From contig SNVD02010473.1 of the NCBI GenBank assembly GCA_013180625.2, positions 62,001 to 126,000 on the forward strand: 64,000 nucleotides of DNA, written 5' to 3'. Below are positions 50,972-64,000 of this stretch, piece by piece; position 1 is the first letter of the stretch, and each line of letters opens with the position of its first letter. A program made the translations under genes and the position numbers. The notes beneath the pieces were generated by a model. It saw only the letters and a list, made by a program, of their open reading frames with translations. It made no database searches and had not been told where the DNA came from. This stretch comes from Boswellia sacra (taxonomy: Eukaryota > Streptophyta > Magnoliopsida > Sapindales > Burseraceae).

Positions 50972-52720
50972 TATTTCCATCTACTATTTCTCTTCTCTGT
51001 GGTATGTTTTAACTACTTATATTAGAAAACTTGCAACTGCGCTATCATAATTTGTTTTATGATATTCGAGTTAATAACATGGTGTCAAAGTTTGTAACAG
51101 TCGCATCAAACTTTGTAATGGTGGTACCAGAGCTTGTATCATAGGTCGCAACAAAAACCAGATAAAGTCGATTAAACCTCTCTGATTTTACTTAATTAAA
51201 ACTAAGATTTAATTTCAAGATTTTAATATTTTTGGTTTCTGTAGATGCAAACATGGAATGGTTTTAATATTGTTCCTTTTCCTTTCAAACGGTTATGCTT
51301 CTCTTATCAATAAAAAGTCATTAATTTTAGTTTTGATAGAGGTTTTTAGAGACAGAAATAGAATATAAAGAGGGAATAAACTCAATTTTATGATTTGATT
51401 GGACAAAATAATAATAAGTAAGATTGATTATAGAAACTAGGAATTAATATGTTAGAGATAATTGATTTGTAGATGTTTTTTATTTGCGTTGCGTAATGTT
51501 AGACTTATAACATTCAGACATTATATATTTTACAATATAACATGATATTCTGCATTGCCAAAATTAATTGGAGGAGGAAAAAACAAAAATAGATGAGGAA
51601 AATTACATCTCCAATAGGATTTTGTCACTTAGGCTGTTACATCATATTATAAAATTTATATTGTATGAATATTGTAAGTCTAGTATTATTGATTAAAAAA
51701 GTTAATTACAAGTGTTTTTTACAATAGCGAATAAAGAGGAACAATTTAGGAAGAATTAAATAACTTCGGTTTAATACGAGTGAGACTATATGAACTCCCA
51801 AAATGCTTTATAAACCCCCTTTCTAAGTATACAATGTATTAAATCTCATAGGAAAGTTAATATTTCAGCTAAAACATATAAATTGTGTTACCTATAATTA
51901 ATTATGGATTAATAAATCAATCTTTATGACATGAAAAATACAATGAGACATAGCAGTTTGATTAAAATTGGACCAATGTTAATTCTTTTATTAAAAAAAT
52001 GGTTTATTGATAATTTTTGTAGGTTATAGATTTTTATTTCTTAAAAAAAATTTAGAAAAAATTTATATTCAATAGACCATTAGACTATTGGATTTCTATT
52101 GTTTATATACAGTTAAGTTTGAAATAATTTATATTGTTGAATAAAATTATATTACTCGAATTTTAAAATAACGAGACTACTTAGTAGGGGACGCGGAGAC
52201 CGGGGAATGTTGTTAAGGGTTGATATAGCCAATCCTTTTAATATTGATGACAGAATTCTAAAGGTAGAGAAAATAATATTTTTTTTTTGTCTCTTCCATT
52301 TATTGCTTTTGTTGTTGAGTTTGAACATGAGAGTTCATATTCAACCAATCAAACATGTATCGGCTTGTTACGAGCGAAAAGGTTGGAAAATATTTTCTAG
52401 CTTCATAAAAAAAGATTCCTATGGTGCATAGACTTTGTTTTTAATACTTGACACACTAACACACAGGCTATTGTCATGTTAGTTTATAAATAAATTATCG
52501 TGGCTAATCTTGGAGAGTAGATCATTTAATTAATTTGATTCTTTAAAATGAGAAGCTTCGTACAAATAATTCTTCCCAACAAGTTTTAACCTATTGACTC
52601 AATTCAATTAAAATATAATTAGTTAAGTTGTTAAACCAAGTGATCAAGAAACTTCCTCAAAGCTAGCTTAGCTAGATAGAGCATGAAATGATGCTTCCAT
52701 GAACCCAAAAAAAAAAAAAA
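50784..52720. other. AT-rich intergenic region with short repeats
   Basis: No gene is supported. A (GA)n run of about 26 bases lies at 50946-50971, a family A MITE at 51491-51690, and a run of A just before 52725. The open frame at 52207-52431 has no recognisable domain. Confidence 0.45.
51491..51690. mobile_element. MITE family A, copy 4 (diverged)
   Basis: It starts GCGTAATGTTAGACTTATAA and ends TTGTAAGTCTAGTATTATT, the same terminal pattern as the other copies. The interior is largely unrelated (a GGAGGAGGAAAA purine segment). Confidence 0.5.
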
Positions 52721-52724
52721 ATTA

Positions 52725-53440
52725 CAGTAAGACCTAGATAAATTAATATTGTTGGGACTATTAAAAAATATTATTTTATCGATATTATTTATTTATCAAT
52801 AAATAAATAATTATTAATTTATCGATAAATTTATATTTTAATTATTTGTAATATATTTTTTTAATCAAGATTCATGTTTACGTTATAAATAAAAAATAAC
52901 GAATGATCAAAAGTTAATGAATTCCATGAAATTATTTATGCTCTATGCTAAAGAAATGTAATTGATGTTGAACAAAATTTTAATTTATCTTACTAAAAAA
53001 TGATGCTATCATAAAGGCGCATACTAAAAAAGAGATTATTGAAGGAGTAATGAATATGACTAGTGATGATCATGATTCAAATGATAGTTATGTTTTAACA
53101 GATGTTTTTCAAAAGAGGTCATTCAAGCAATTATAATTTTAAACAACTACTTGCTATAATGTGAAAAATATACAACAATATGGTGCACGCTTTGCAAAAA
53201 AAAAAGTAATTATGAGGTTGGGTTTAGTTTTGATAAAAAAAAATTAGATGCATATTTTGAAAAAGAGCATAAATGAAAAGCTAGAAGTTATTAACCAAAA
53301 ATCACTTTGATATTATAAATTTATATGTTATTTATGCTATGTATTTAATCAATTATTAATTTATGTTTTTGTTAGTCTGATTTGAAAAAAGTTATTATCG
53401 TATACATTTAGCGAATTAATTAATTTTGACCTCTCAAAAC
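52725..53440 (+). pseudogene. Decayed pogo/Emigrant-like (Tc1-mariner) element
   Basis: The left end CAGTAAGACCTAGATAAATT follows a TA dinucleotide (52723-52724). It resembles the CAGTA(A/G)(A/G)ACCTCTATAAATT terminus of plant pogo/Emigrant elements. About 53010-53280 reads, with frame changes and stops, as an acidic tail (DDHDSNDSYVLTDV) then helix-forming KEVIQAIIILNNYLL. I infer the C-terminal tail of a pogo-like transposase. The catalytic DDE part is missing. The right terminus is not recognisable and may have been removed by the following repeat. Confidence 0.5.
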
Positions 53441-53449
53441 CCCATATTG

Positions 53450-54420
53450 ATATGATATGGTCCACTTTGTGCCCAAACTCTTATTGATTTACTTTTGGTT
53501 TTTATGCAAAGGGCTTCATACTAATGAAAATTTTATCCATACTTATATGCCTATGGTTCTTCCCATGTCTAGCCAATGTGAAACTTTAGTCGCACTCCTA
53601 TGTCTAGCCAGTATAGAACTTTGGTTACACTCTCAATAATCCTCATGAATTTACTTTTGGATTCTACCTAAAGAGCTTCATACTAATGAAGATCTTGTTC
53701 ATACTGTCCATGATCCTCCTCATGTCTAGCCCATGTGGAACTTTAGTCACACTTCTTATGTCTAGCCAATGTGAAACTTTGGTCAAACTTCCAATAGTCC
53801 TTTCATTCAACAAAGGATCACATCATTTTGGTATTTTTCCTTTCCAAGTCTCCCCTCAAACGATTATCTATCGGTTTGTTTAATCGAAGTCAACTACTCA
53901 TCTTCACCGTGGGCCTGCGACACGTCCGTGAAGTTCCGGATACCCACCTACCTCAAGAGCCCGCCTATCCAAGTTAACTCCTCTTCATCGTGTTGGATCA
54001 GGACACATCTAAGAAGCATTCAGAGCACACAGTCTGGTCCAATAGAGCCCCATCACAGATCTAAACATGAGCTTAACTAAGGCCCAAGGCCTACCACCTT
54101 TGTTTGGCATAACCGGGGCCCGTAACATTCGTTGGATATTCCGAGAATTTCCTCTGCATATTCTCTTGGTTAAGCTTGGATTTGAGCTCTGATAACACTT
54201 GTTAAGACAATTGACCTCTTAAAACTTTACATTTTTATTATATTGTCCACTTTGAGTTGAAGCCTCCTTGCTTTTATAATATACCCAAAAATCCTCATAC
54301 CAATGGAGATATTGTTAATACTTGTATGCCCATTATCCTCCTAATGTCTAGTTAATGTGAGACTTTGATCATACTATCTACAATTTTTATTCAAAGACAT
54401 TAATTGTTTTTAAGGTTAAT
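53450..54420. repeat. Dispersed plant repeat with internal reiteration
   Basis: ATGTCTAGCCAATGTG(A/G)AAC-like and CTTCATACTAATGAA-like phrases recur four to six times in this stretch, and a more diverged version closes it (54230-54380). Related text is at about 33140-33800. The order (a TGGTCCACTTTG line, then CTCATACCAATGGAGAT) matches a repeat common in eudicot genomes that I cannot assign to a class. Confidence 0.55.
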
Positions 54421-57400
54421 TTGTTTGTAATCAAGTCAATACCAAATGAATTTTTGTTATCGTCTATAAGATAAGATACGAATGCGATGATACGGAATCC
54501 GAATGCTTGGACGTCAAAATTATTATTTTCTCTTTATTGATTCATGTGTTATTATACTTTCATATGCATGGAAAAGACATTTAAAAATAATACAACCTTA
54601 TCAGAAACTGGACCCAACAGTTTGTAATTAATATATTGTCTTCAAACCAATGTGAAAGCTACAAAACGAAGATTTCAGGGTCACACTCACATGGCATAAG
54701 ATTCTCTAAATTAAATAACAAAATCATGCCAACCTTTTAATTGTTTAAGTACACAATTCGGGTCTTCTTTTTCACATGTAATTTTTATATAGATACACGT
54801 TGCAATGTTTAAAATAATAAATAGCAAAATAAATAATATTTCACTATTTATTAATAAATAAAAATCATTAATTACGTATTAAATTTTGTTTAGTCTTAGA
54901 TATCATGCCATTTCATTGTGTTAAAGGACAGAGTCACGTTGGGACGGGCGGGGGCAATTACCCCCACCGAGTCCAATGTGACCTTATTTTATTTTATTTT
55001 CCTTATTTTATTTTATTTTATTGTTAGAGAAAATTTTTTGGTGGACAATTTTTTAGTTTTATTAATCTCACTTTCCTCCTCAAACTTATGAATGTATTAA
55101 TCAAATATCTTTCTACAAAATATGTTAATCTTTAACCCAACAAATTTATTATTCAAAATATAAAAGAAAATGATCTAAATTATTAACAAGATCTACGACT
55201 TATATATATTAGAACTTCCTTTTCTTTATATATTTATTATTTATATATTTATATTATTAATTAAAGTACAAATGCTTTAATTTAATTTATAAAATTAAAT
55301 TACAATTAACTGTTTGTTTTTAACATACCATTTTTTAAATGATTGTTTTTTTAATTGATTACAAAGTTTTTATGAATTGAATTAGCTATTTGATAAATAT
55401 TTTAGTATTATATTCTTAAAACTAAAAGGAAATTATAAAAAGAGATGAGTTTTAAAATTAATATGTAATGTTAATTACTTTTTAACTAGTTATCAAATAT
55501 TTACTATAACATATTTTTAATATATAATAATACGTAAAAGTAAACCTATTTATTATATATTATATTTTTATTATATTATTCAAAGTTGCTTTCATTGATT
55601 ACATTTCTGGCTTCGTCACTTTGTGGTTTGATACATATTATTTTATTTTTGGTTTGTCATATTATGAATTGAAGCAGTAATTTGTGGTTTACTTTATTCA
55701 TTAGAATATATATATATATATATATATACAATTATCAAGATCTTCGCAAAATTACTGCTTTTTCAAGTAGTTTGTAATTATGTTTTCTCCAAGCTAGAAA
55801 CTAAAAATGAGTCAATTATTAATAATGCGGATAATCTTCGGAAACTCTCAAAACGAATCTCGTGGGTCACTTTCGTGTGAGTCTGGTCTCTCCATCCATT
55901 TACCAAACTGAAACTGTTTCAGTGCCCACAACAGCCTCTCGCCGTTGTCCATTTTATTAATAGCAGATTTTAATTTGTGATCACATTTCAGGAGATAAAG
56001 TTTAATAATAAAATTTGATCAAATGAATTTGGAAACAATTATTATGGGACCATCCATGTGAAAAATGCTAAAGAACCTTTTTCTTTTTTTATTAATTTGG
56101 GCTTGTAGATAATATTATTTACAACATAATACGTGCAGAAAATGACAAACTTTTGCTGTTCCGTCTTCCACGACTGTGTCCGAATGAATGTGATAACTAA
56201 TCGACAAATCTTGATCACAACACTAACAAACAAACAAATAAAAATATATGTTACGGTTTACATGATCCCCACAATTATCCACCACATAACATAACATAAT
56301 TGCTATTTTATTCGACCGGGTTAGTGAACAACGCGTTATAGATGCAATAATTTTGTTTCGACTTGATTAGTATTTATGAATATTTATTATTATAATTTTC
56401 TTAATTTGGGTCTCACAAATCTAAATTATATTTGTAAATGCTTTGATTGTCGAAACCAAAAGTCTAAATTAATGATTGAGTGAATAATGTTTTTATTAAG
56501 TCCTAAAACCCCTCTTAACCATCTAATGTAAGACTCAACAATTTATCAAGAGATGAAATTCTTTTAATGAACTTAAACTATTGACTTTTCTTACGAGGAA
56601 CGGGTGACTTATCGTGTTAGAAATTAGTGTTTGATTCTGATACAACTTATAGAGGTTTTAAATATCATACTCAAAATACTATACTTATGGTTGGAGTGAC
56701 CAAACTCTCCATCTCGCCATCCATCCAATTTGAGATTCAATAATATAAATATTATTAAATAAATTAAGAAATTAATATATGCTACAATATAATAAAATAT
56801 AAATAGCTCTTAGAAAAAGATTAAAGAAATAAAAGCCTTTTATAGTTTAATCTAATTACTAAAGTCTAAAATCTTTTGCGACTAGTCACAAAACATTTTA
56901 TCTTCATTTCTATAGTTTAAATATGTAGCTTCTTTATGTTAGAAAGAAAAATAAAAATTTTAGGTGAAATAATTGATATGTATGTCGTTCGACATTCCCA
57001 TCATGCTATTTATTTTATCTTATTTTATTTTTAAAAAGAGCATCATGTTTGGCTTATCAGTAAAGACTAAGAGACTTGTGAGGTTCAATTTATTATTACG
57101 TTTGACTTACTTATAAGAGCCTATGTACAAAAGGTTTGCGAAATTTATTGTAAGGTTTGATCTGTACGCAAGTATGCACACACACACACACACACACAAG
57201 ATCCTTGTATATAAAATTAAATACTAATGTTAATGTTAATTATATATTTATAAAATTAAAGTTTTTAGATGGAGTAGTTTATTTAACCCCTTGATGGTCA
57301 GTTTTTTTTTATTTTATAAAATAAATTGTCTTAATGTGTGCCCTTAAAACCACGAGAGAGTATGTATTTTTTATTAAAAAATTATTATTATTATTTTAAT

Positions 57401-57980
57401 TTGTGTTCATCGTTATAAATACATAGAAATGTATGTATTTAAATAAAAATACAGATGTTCTCATAATTCGACGTATATCCGTGTCTCCTCAGGACATACG
57501 TTGCAACCACCCAAAAAGAGCTGTCTACATCCATTAAGAGATTATAATAGTTGATATTTTGTTACTCAGATCCAAATAATTGGAGGAACGGCATTGAAGG
57601 GTGTGCAGTATGTACTATAATTGGAAGTATACTGAAAAAGCTATTTTGGCCTTTCAATTATTAACTACAGTATGGCGATCCTTTGTCCACAAAGGATGTT
57701 CCATTATTTGAGCAAGTTCAAAGATGAAATCATTTCCACGCTTTGATTTTTCAGCAATCATGCTATGGAATCTTGGGCCAATAACTTTATTCTTTTCATT
57801 TTTCTTTTAAGAAAGGAGAACAATTATAAATATAATGTTATCTGTAATACCCTTTCAGTTAATAGTGATCAGTTAAAATCAAGAGCTGGCTAGCTGGGTA
57901 GTCCACTCGGCACTTAGGATTAGATGGAACAAGAAGAAAATATTTATTAGTAGTAATACACGTAATGACTTGAAAGAAAA
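54421..57980. other. AT-rich intergenic region
   Basis: No gene is supported. It contains a short C/G hairpin at about 54932-54985 (GTCACGTTGGGAC against GTCCAATGTGAC with GGGGGCAATTACCCCC in the centre). It also has (TA)n at about 55708-55728 and (CA)n at 57176-57198. Confidence 0.5.
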
Positions 57981-58042
57981 AGGTGGGGTGGGGGGAGGGG
58001 GGTTGGGGGGGTTGTGGGGTGGGGGTGGGATGGGGAGCGGGA
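57981..58042. repeat. G-quadruplex-prone tract beyond the 3' end of the AAE gene
   Basis: Runs of three to seven G dominate 62 bases, starting about 88 bases past the stop codon of the minus-strand acyl-activating enzyme. The G-rich strand is the template for that gene, so transcripts reading through would be C-rich. Confidence 0.85.
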
Positions 58043-58129
58043 CCTGATCACATGGTTATCTTAATTACGATCTCCCTCGGCCTATGTACACCTCTTATTT
58101 AGAGCTCTAATAATATTGAATATTTAAAA

Positions 58130-60021
58130 TCAGAGACGAGACACGGCAAGAATCTGCGGAGGATGAGGATTATTATTAAATTGCGCAAGTGGAGATGAAT
58201 TGACTTGGCTGGACTTCTTGAGGGGAATATTCTCGGACACAACAAGACTCTTTGCTCTAGCCCTCAATTCAACCTTTTGAATCTTCCCTGTTGAAGTCTT
58301 TGGCAGCTCCGGCACTAAATGTATCTTCTTTGGAACCATGAAATGGGATAGATTTTTGCGGCAGTAGGCGAGGATTTCAGCTTCTAATTTGACTTGTTCA
58401 TTATTAGCAGCTGCATTTCTTCCAATAATATTATTGTTATTTTTAAGCACAATGAAAGCGCAGGGGCTCTCACCCCACCGGGGATGTGGCATTGCCACAA
58501 CAGCTGCTTCTAGCACTCTTGGATGTGTGTAAAGCACATTTTCAACTTCCACACTGCTTATGTTTTCTCCACCAGAAATGATAACATCCTTCGATCTATC
58601 TTTAATTTCCAAGTAGCCATCAGGGTGAATGACCCCAACATCGCCTGTCCTGAACCATCCACCTTGGAATGCTTTGGATGTGGCTTTCTCATCTTTGAAA
58701 TAACCTTTCATAATACTGCTTCCACGTAGAACAATTTCTCCCATTGTTCTCCCATCCCTTGGCACGCTACTCATTGTTTCAATGTCCTTGACATCCACAT
58801 CCGCTAGTGTGAGTATGCTAACTCCTTGACGTGCTTTGATTTTGGCCTGCTCCTGCCGTGGCAGCTTATTCCACTTGGACTGCCACTCACACACCAGAGC
58901 TGGCCCTGTTGCCTCGGTCAATCCATAAGCGTGTGTGACGTGAAAACCAAGGTGTTCCATTTTCTCCAAAAGGGCGGTTGGAGGGGGTGCACCTCCGGTG
59001 AGTATTTGGACGGGGGAAGTAATGTGGTAGCGCTCGTGAGACGGGGCCTCGAGTAGAATGTTGAAAATAATTGGTGCACAACACATGTGCGTAACTTTGT
59101 GGAGTGAAATGCTTCGGTACATGTCGTAGGCAGTTGTGTTGCGCAAACAGACGTTTGTCCCACCGCGTGCAGCTATGCCCCAAGTGAAGGTCCACCCATT
59201 ACAATGAAACATGGGAAGAGACCAAAGATAAACAGGTTCAGCGCCCATTTCCCACCCCAAAACAAGGCTTAGAGTGCTCAGATAAGCCCCTCTATGGCTG
59301 TAAACAACTCCTTTCGGCTCCGAAGTCGTCCCGGATGTGTAATTCAAAGCAATCGGATCCCATTCGTCTTGAATTTCGTCGGGGAGAAAGTTTGGACTAC
59401 CCTTGAGGATAAGTTGTTCATATTCTAACTCACCAAGACGAACGCCTCGGGGAGAGTCTATGTCATCAATCACGATCACCAGAGGAATCTCTTTCAATTC
59501 GCCCATTAGAATATTAAGAGCCTCACTTGCCTTCGAAACAAAGTCGCAGTCTACGAACAACACCTTTGCCTCCGAATGACGGAGAATTGTTGCTATGGTC
59601 TTCGCGTCAAGCCTCGTGTTGATGGTGTTGAGAACCGCCCCGGCCATAGGCACAGCAAAATGCATCTCGTACATGGCTGGGATGTTGGGGGCAAGAACCG
59701 AGACCTGCATATATATCATATATTAATAAAAACAAATGCCGAAATATATGCATACATAAATTTAAAAAAAAAAAAACAAAGAAAGTATATATACATATAT
59801 TGCATACAAACTAATTATTTTACCACGCTGTTCTTGACAATGTTGAGAGAAAGGAGAGAAGAAGCGAGTCGACGGCAACGGTCGTAGGTTTGAAGCCAGG
59901 TGAAATGTGTTCCCTCGTATATAATAGAGGTACGATTGGCATAAACAGTAGCAGCCCTCTTCAAGAAAGTTAAAGGGGTGAGAGCGGCATAATTGGCTTC
60001 ACATTTCGGAAGATTATCCAT
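58130..60021 (-). CDS. AAE11: Peroxisomal acyl-activating enzyme, AAE11-like (two exons)
   Basis: Minus-strand exons 60021-59824 and 59704-58130, joined at a GT-AG intron (59705-59823), give 590 residues. This is an ANL-superfamily adenylate-forming ligase. It has a P-loop YTSGTTSEPKG (188-198), YGLTEATGP (326-334) and WFRTGD (416-421). The hinge KDRSKDVIISGGENIS is at 434-449, and PKTSTGK (534-540) has the catalytic Lys540. The C-terminal SRL is a peroxisomal targeting signal. The start MDNL..CEAN...LTP.TFLKRA agrees with Arabidopsis AAE11 (clade with short/medium-chain acyl-CoA ligases; hop CCL enzymes belong nearby). Substrate in this species is not determined by sequence. An in-frame upstream ATG (60048) would add nine residues; I prefer the internal start by family agreement. 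An Asn-rich insert (about 488-502: KNNNNIIGRNAAANN) lies in the C-terminal domain, where homologues vary. The closing stretch before SRL is long and Pro/Asn/Ser-rich. Confidence 0.93.
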
Positions 60022-63000
60022 GTTTGATCTGAATACAATACTACACACAAAGATCGATTGATTAATTCAGAGAAAGAGAAGCAGAGAGAGATATGGAGAG
60101 GGAAGGAGGGTATATATGAATATATGTTTGTGGTCCTGGATGATAAGATGCGATGTGCTTATATAGGCAAAGTTACGAGTGATAATAGTAGTGTGTCACG
60201 TTATTTAGGTGGTGGTGGTGGGAGACTTGGAAAGTTTTTGGTGTTTTTGGAAGTTGAAGAGAAATTGCTAAGTTAGTACCTCCACAAATATGAACATATA
60301 GACCTTAACCGTAGGCATAGCTACTCACTTGTCTTTGACTTCAAACATACTATGCACGGTTCACATTATGGGTGGGCGGCCCCGGTTTCCTTATTATTTT
60401 TGCGTTTTGGTTACCATCGAGGGCTGCTTGACTTAACCACCATCTTTAATCTTTCTTGTGTATAAAGTGCCCATAATACAATCACTAGGAAACTATAAGC
60501 AAGACAAAGAACTCCACTACAAATATACAATTCCACTCTGTCTTCCTCTTGACTAGGCCAATACAATTACATAATTAAGGAAATTAATTTGGCTCTTGAC
60601 TAAGCCTAGACAATTACAAAATTAAGGAAATTTCTTGCTAAAAATCCCTAATTTATTTTACTCCACCTTGTGTCTCTCGTAATCAACAAGAGCCAAAACA
60701 GAATTTTACTTTCCTTCTCTTTAATTTCCTCTCTATATTACTCCTCTTTTTACTCTTTTAAATACCCATTCCTAAACATAAATCCCATGATTTTCACGCC
60801 AATAAATATAGGATATAGACATCTAAAGGATGAATCTATATCATCACATTTTTTTAATACAACTTGTAAACCATTGGATTAATGAACTATTGATGGTTGA
60901 GATTGAATTAATTTAATATGTAAAATTAATACACCTTAGAAATAATATGTCTTATTTAATCTCAATTGTTGAAACTAACACTAATAGTCATTCAATGATT
61001 CATAAATTATGTAGAACAAACAAAAAAAAAAAAAAGGAAAAGGACTATTGTAACTAAGCCTTCTATATATTGACATTCTATTCACATAGACTTTCAAAAG
61101 GAATTCAAATTTTTTTTTTTGGGTAAAGTTAGGCTCGACTTTCCCTTGTCACTAGTCTGTCTACAGGATTTTACCTTCGTAACAGATGAAATTTTAGGCA
61201 GAGAGTGGTCCAAAACACATTTAATTGTATCGTGGACCAATTGAAAGGCTGCACCGGGAAACCCGCCACTGAGTGCCGGAACTTAAATGCTGCTACTGAA
61301 TTGCTTAGTAATTGTCAGTACTTCTGTAGCCACTGCTTCTTTTGAGCAGCAAGTCAGTGGTGATTCTTTTGGGTTGAAATTAGTGGAGTGGACCAAACCA
61401 TAGCATTTATATGGCCTTAAAAGCTCTTGTGCCCAAAGTGCTTTTACACTTTCAATTGGAGTTGATATTGTCGCTTTACTATTATGGTCAATAATGAGAA
61501 AATGCCGGCGATGGAAAATTGGTCAGCAAAGCCCTTGCTAGAATTAAAATAGAATAATGACTTTTTGTCTAGTCGTCCTCCCTAGTTATACAAATATCCA
61601 TGTAAGCTTTTTTTTTTTTTTTCATAAAATACAAGACATCCACTATTCCTACTATTATTTTGCCGTGGAGATACTTGTTAAGCGATGAATATTGGACCAT
61701 TTGGTGGAGACCGGACCATTTGGCAATTAGATCGATGATCTGTTGATTACTTTTCAAGAATGATATGATTATAAGGATGAGCTAGATATCCTAACAAAAC
61801 AAAGGTAAAAATCAAGGATCATTTATTTAATTTATAAGTAAAAAATTAATTTAAAATTTTTAAAAATTATTAAAATAAAGAGTTTAAGTAAGGGTGGGGC
61901 TATATGAACCCCTAAAAAAACTCAAAACACCGCTTAACAAAATTCAAATGTCTAAAATCTACTTTATAAACTCATCCAAACACTAGATATACTCTTATTT
62001 AATTTAATTAAATAATAGATAACCAAAGGAAAAAAAAAAAGTAGATGAGTAAGCAATCCCAATAAAATCCAATCGTAAATGAATGAATCGATGATTGTCT
62101 ACCTGATAAATGAAGTAGATGATAAAATCCAATCATAAATGAATGAATGGATTATTGTCTTTTCATTTCCCGAATCAATTGAAGTTCCAGTGTATAATCC
62201 AAGCTCTTTGAAACTTATAAATCAATAATTTTTCTTTTTGAAATATACCATTCTAGTTCTAATATAATCCAATCTCTTTTAAATGGTTTTTTTTTCTTTT
62301 GATCACCTAAATTGATGATTTTAGAATAATAATTTTAGATTTTCTATTTCTATTCTAAATAAATAAATCCAGCATGCAGACAAGCATTCGAATTAAAGAG
62401 ATGCACACGACACATGAATATATATCTTGCTCCATGTGAATCACATCCAGGATTCATAGCCAGGCCAAGAAGCGAATGACAATGAGTCCCATGACCCAGT
62501 TCTTTGAGTTGAGGTTGCAAGAGAAGAAAACTTACATGCCGTAACTCAGCTATTTCATAAAAAACCAGTGATATATAAGACTTTTTTTTTAAGAATATTA
62601 ACTGGAAGTATTATTATTATTATATTTTACAAATACCCATCAACTTTGAACTTTTATATGAAAGATTAGGTTATACTATTTTTTGTAGACCGTCATTTAT
62701 AACTTTGATTCATTATAATTTAATGCTGTGAAAATTGTTGCATTACTAACAAAAATTATATTTCAACTAGTTTTTACGACCACTAGATTGTAATTGATAA
62801 AAAGTTATTAATTAATATCAATAATTTAAGGTAAAAAAAAAAAGGACAAGTAACCTAACCTATAACAATAACAATAACAGCAGCAATAATAATAGATATA
62901 TCCAAGCTTCCAACTTGAAATAAATAATTTTATAAGGTGGTTATAAATCATTTGCATATACGGGTCGTTGAGTAATGTCTGCTTAACTACATATATAAAT

Positions 63001-64000
63001 TAGATAGGCATGCCATTTCTTATTTAAAAATGTTGACCAAGAATTGTTTAATATAATACTTTCCGTGGCTTTAGAATATCTCGTTCTGCTGGATCGGGAT
63101 ATTCTTTAATCTCTTCAATCAAACTGGTTGGAAGACTAGACTCAAGTCTTGTTGAGTATAATTAATTATAATACTTGGAAGTAATTAGGTCATACTTTGG
63201 CACCATGACTAATTATGCTTAATTAATTTTAATATTTTTGTTTCTTATTATTTAAAGAAACGTTATAAACATTGCTACTATTATTCTTATTAAAGTCTGT
63301 TAAATTTTAATGTTATTAGGAATTTTATGATTATTTTAACGAATTGAAATTGTTGAATCCCATTGTGGATGATGAAGGGGGGTCTTGGGATACATAAAGA
63401 AGGAGACTTTACAAGTGATATCAGAGCTAATGTGTCCAATGTGATGATTTGTCATGGCACCGGGAGCCTCTATAGAAATGCATGATGAGTTTTTTTTGGT
63501 GATCAATTTTAGAGTTATATATTTGAGGAGTTTGTAATTGTATTACCTAACTCCACAAGATAGATAGCCTTAATTAATTTCTTCCTGTAGTGGGACGACT
63601 AAGCCAACAAGTAGTCAAGAGAAAATGTGTTATATATGTATCGTTATCATCAATTGGATCCGAAGTAAGGCATTGACGAGAAATTATTTAGAAAACCCAA
63701 CAATTGAAATAATAAAGTCGAAATTTCCTTGAAGTTCTCTTTCGTCAAGGCTAGCTAAGAGATCATAAATAAGAAAAGTAAAGCATAAATATAATAGAAT
63801 AATTATCTCTTTTCTACAAGAGAAAGGAAATATTTAATCAACTTATCGATCAAAGATAGTGTGAAGTAATTAAAATTCGACTTCATCTTCAGAAACAATA
63901 TTTAATTTTTCTATCACGAAGTTAACAAGAAAAGTCTTGGACTCTTCCATTGACTGACTGCTTCTCAGACTTTCAAGTTTAATTCATCACCAAAGCATAA
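60022..64000. other. Upstream region of the AAE gene to the window end
   Basis: About 60022-60400 should contain the leader and promoter of the minus-strand acyl-activating enzyme, including GA-rich text at about 60069-60108 and a GGTGGTGGTGG run at 60209. About 62040-62160 contains a direct repeat of roughly 75 bases (GATAAAATCCAATCATAAAT and its near copy). Otherwise it is AT-rich without a supported gene; short open frames lack domains. Confidence 0.5.

Noticed and set aside
58523..59195. Open frames antisense to or out of frame with the acyl-activating enzyme
   Set aside because: They are shadows of the conserved AAE reading frame.
1..64000. CRISPR, operon or phage-type systems
   Set aside because: The window is eukaryotic, with spliced genes. 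Its repeats are transposons, microsatellites and satellites without spacer architecture.

Overview
This is an AT-rich stretch of nuclear plant DNA, almost certainly from a core eudicot. The evidence is intron-rich genes with plant-specific peroxisomal and endosomal products, and many small inverted-repeat transposons and LTR relics. The species cannot be fixed from the sequence alone. There is no bacterial-type operon, CRISPR array, rRNA or tRNA gene that I can support, and no ORF encodes an intact transposase or reverse transcriptase.

Four protein-coding genes are supported, with splice sites and reading frames checked by hand. (1) A two-exon OXS3-like stress gene (2351-3224, +). (2) A ten-exon FAD polyamine oxidase of the peroxisomal PAO2/3/4 group (4682-11812, -), convergent with gene 1. 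It ends in SRM, uses one GC-AG intron, has one apparently non-canonical GA donor, and has a 41-codon upstream ORF in its leader. (3) A seven-exon plant Rab5 GTPase (27863-36267, +) whose last two introns are swollen to 3.3 and 4.1 kb by transposon-derived DNA. (4) A two-exon acyl-activating enzyme close to AAE11 (58130-60021, -), ending in the peroxisomal signal SRL.

Between the genes the window is a repeat landscape. It holds a hAT-like MITE (11-329), a 3.19-kb solo LTR with a perfect 5-bp target duplication (18170-21359), and a Tourist-like element with TTA duplication (24832-25976). A foldback element (29684-31419) and an antisense LTR-related block (33.9-36.08 kb) sit in Rab5 introns. There is a tandem segmental duplication (41.33-44.75 kb), a TIR element with a TCGACAC-rich hairpin satellite (45656-46807), and a MITE nested inside a MITE of the same family (46976-47686). 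A 225-bp-scale repeat array (48.7-50.0 kb), a decayed pogo/Emigrant-like element (52725 to about 53440), and several copies of two further MITE families complete the list.

Functionally the genes are ordinary single-copy loci, not a cluster. Two encode peroxisomal enzymes (polyamine back-conversion producing H2O2, and fatty/short-chain acyl-CoA formation). One is linked to oxidative-stress tolerance and one to endosomal traffic. I see no sign of an undescribed multi-gene system. The most interesting signals are the unusual splice sites and uORF of the polyamine oxidase and the structured, nested repeats.
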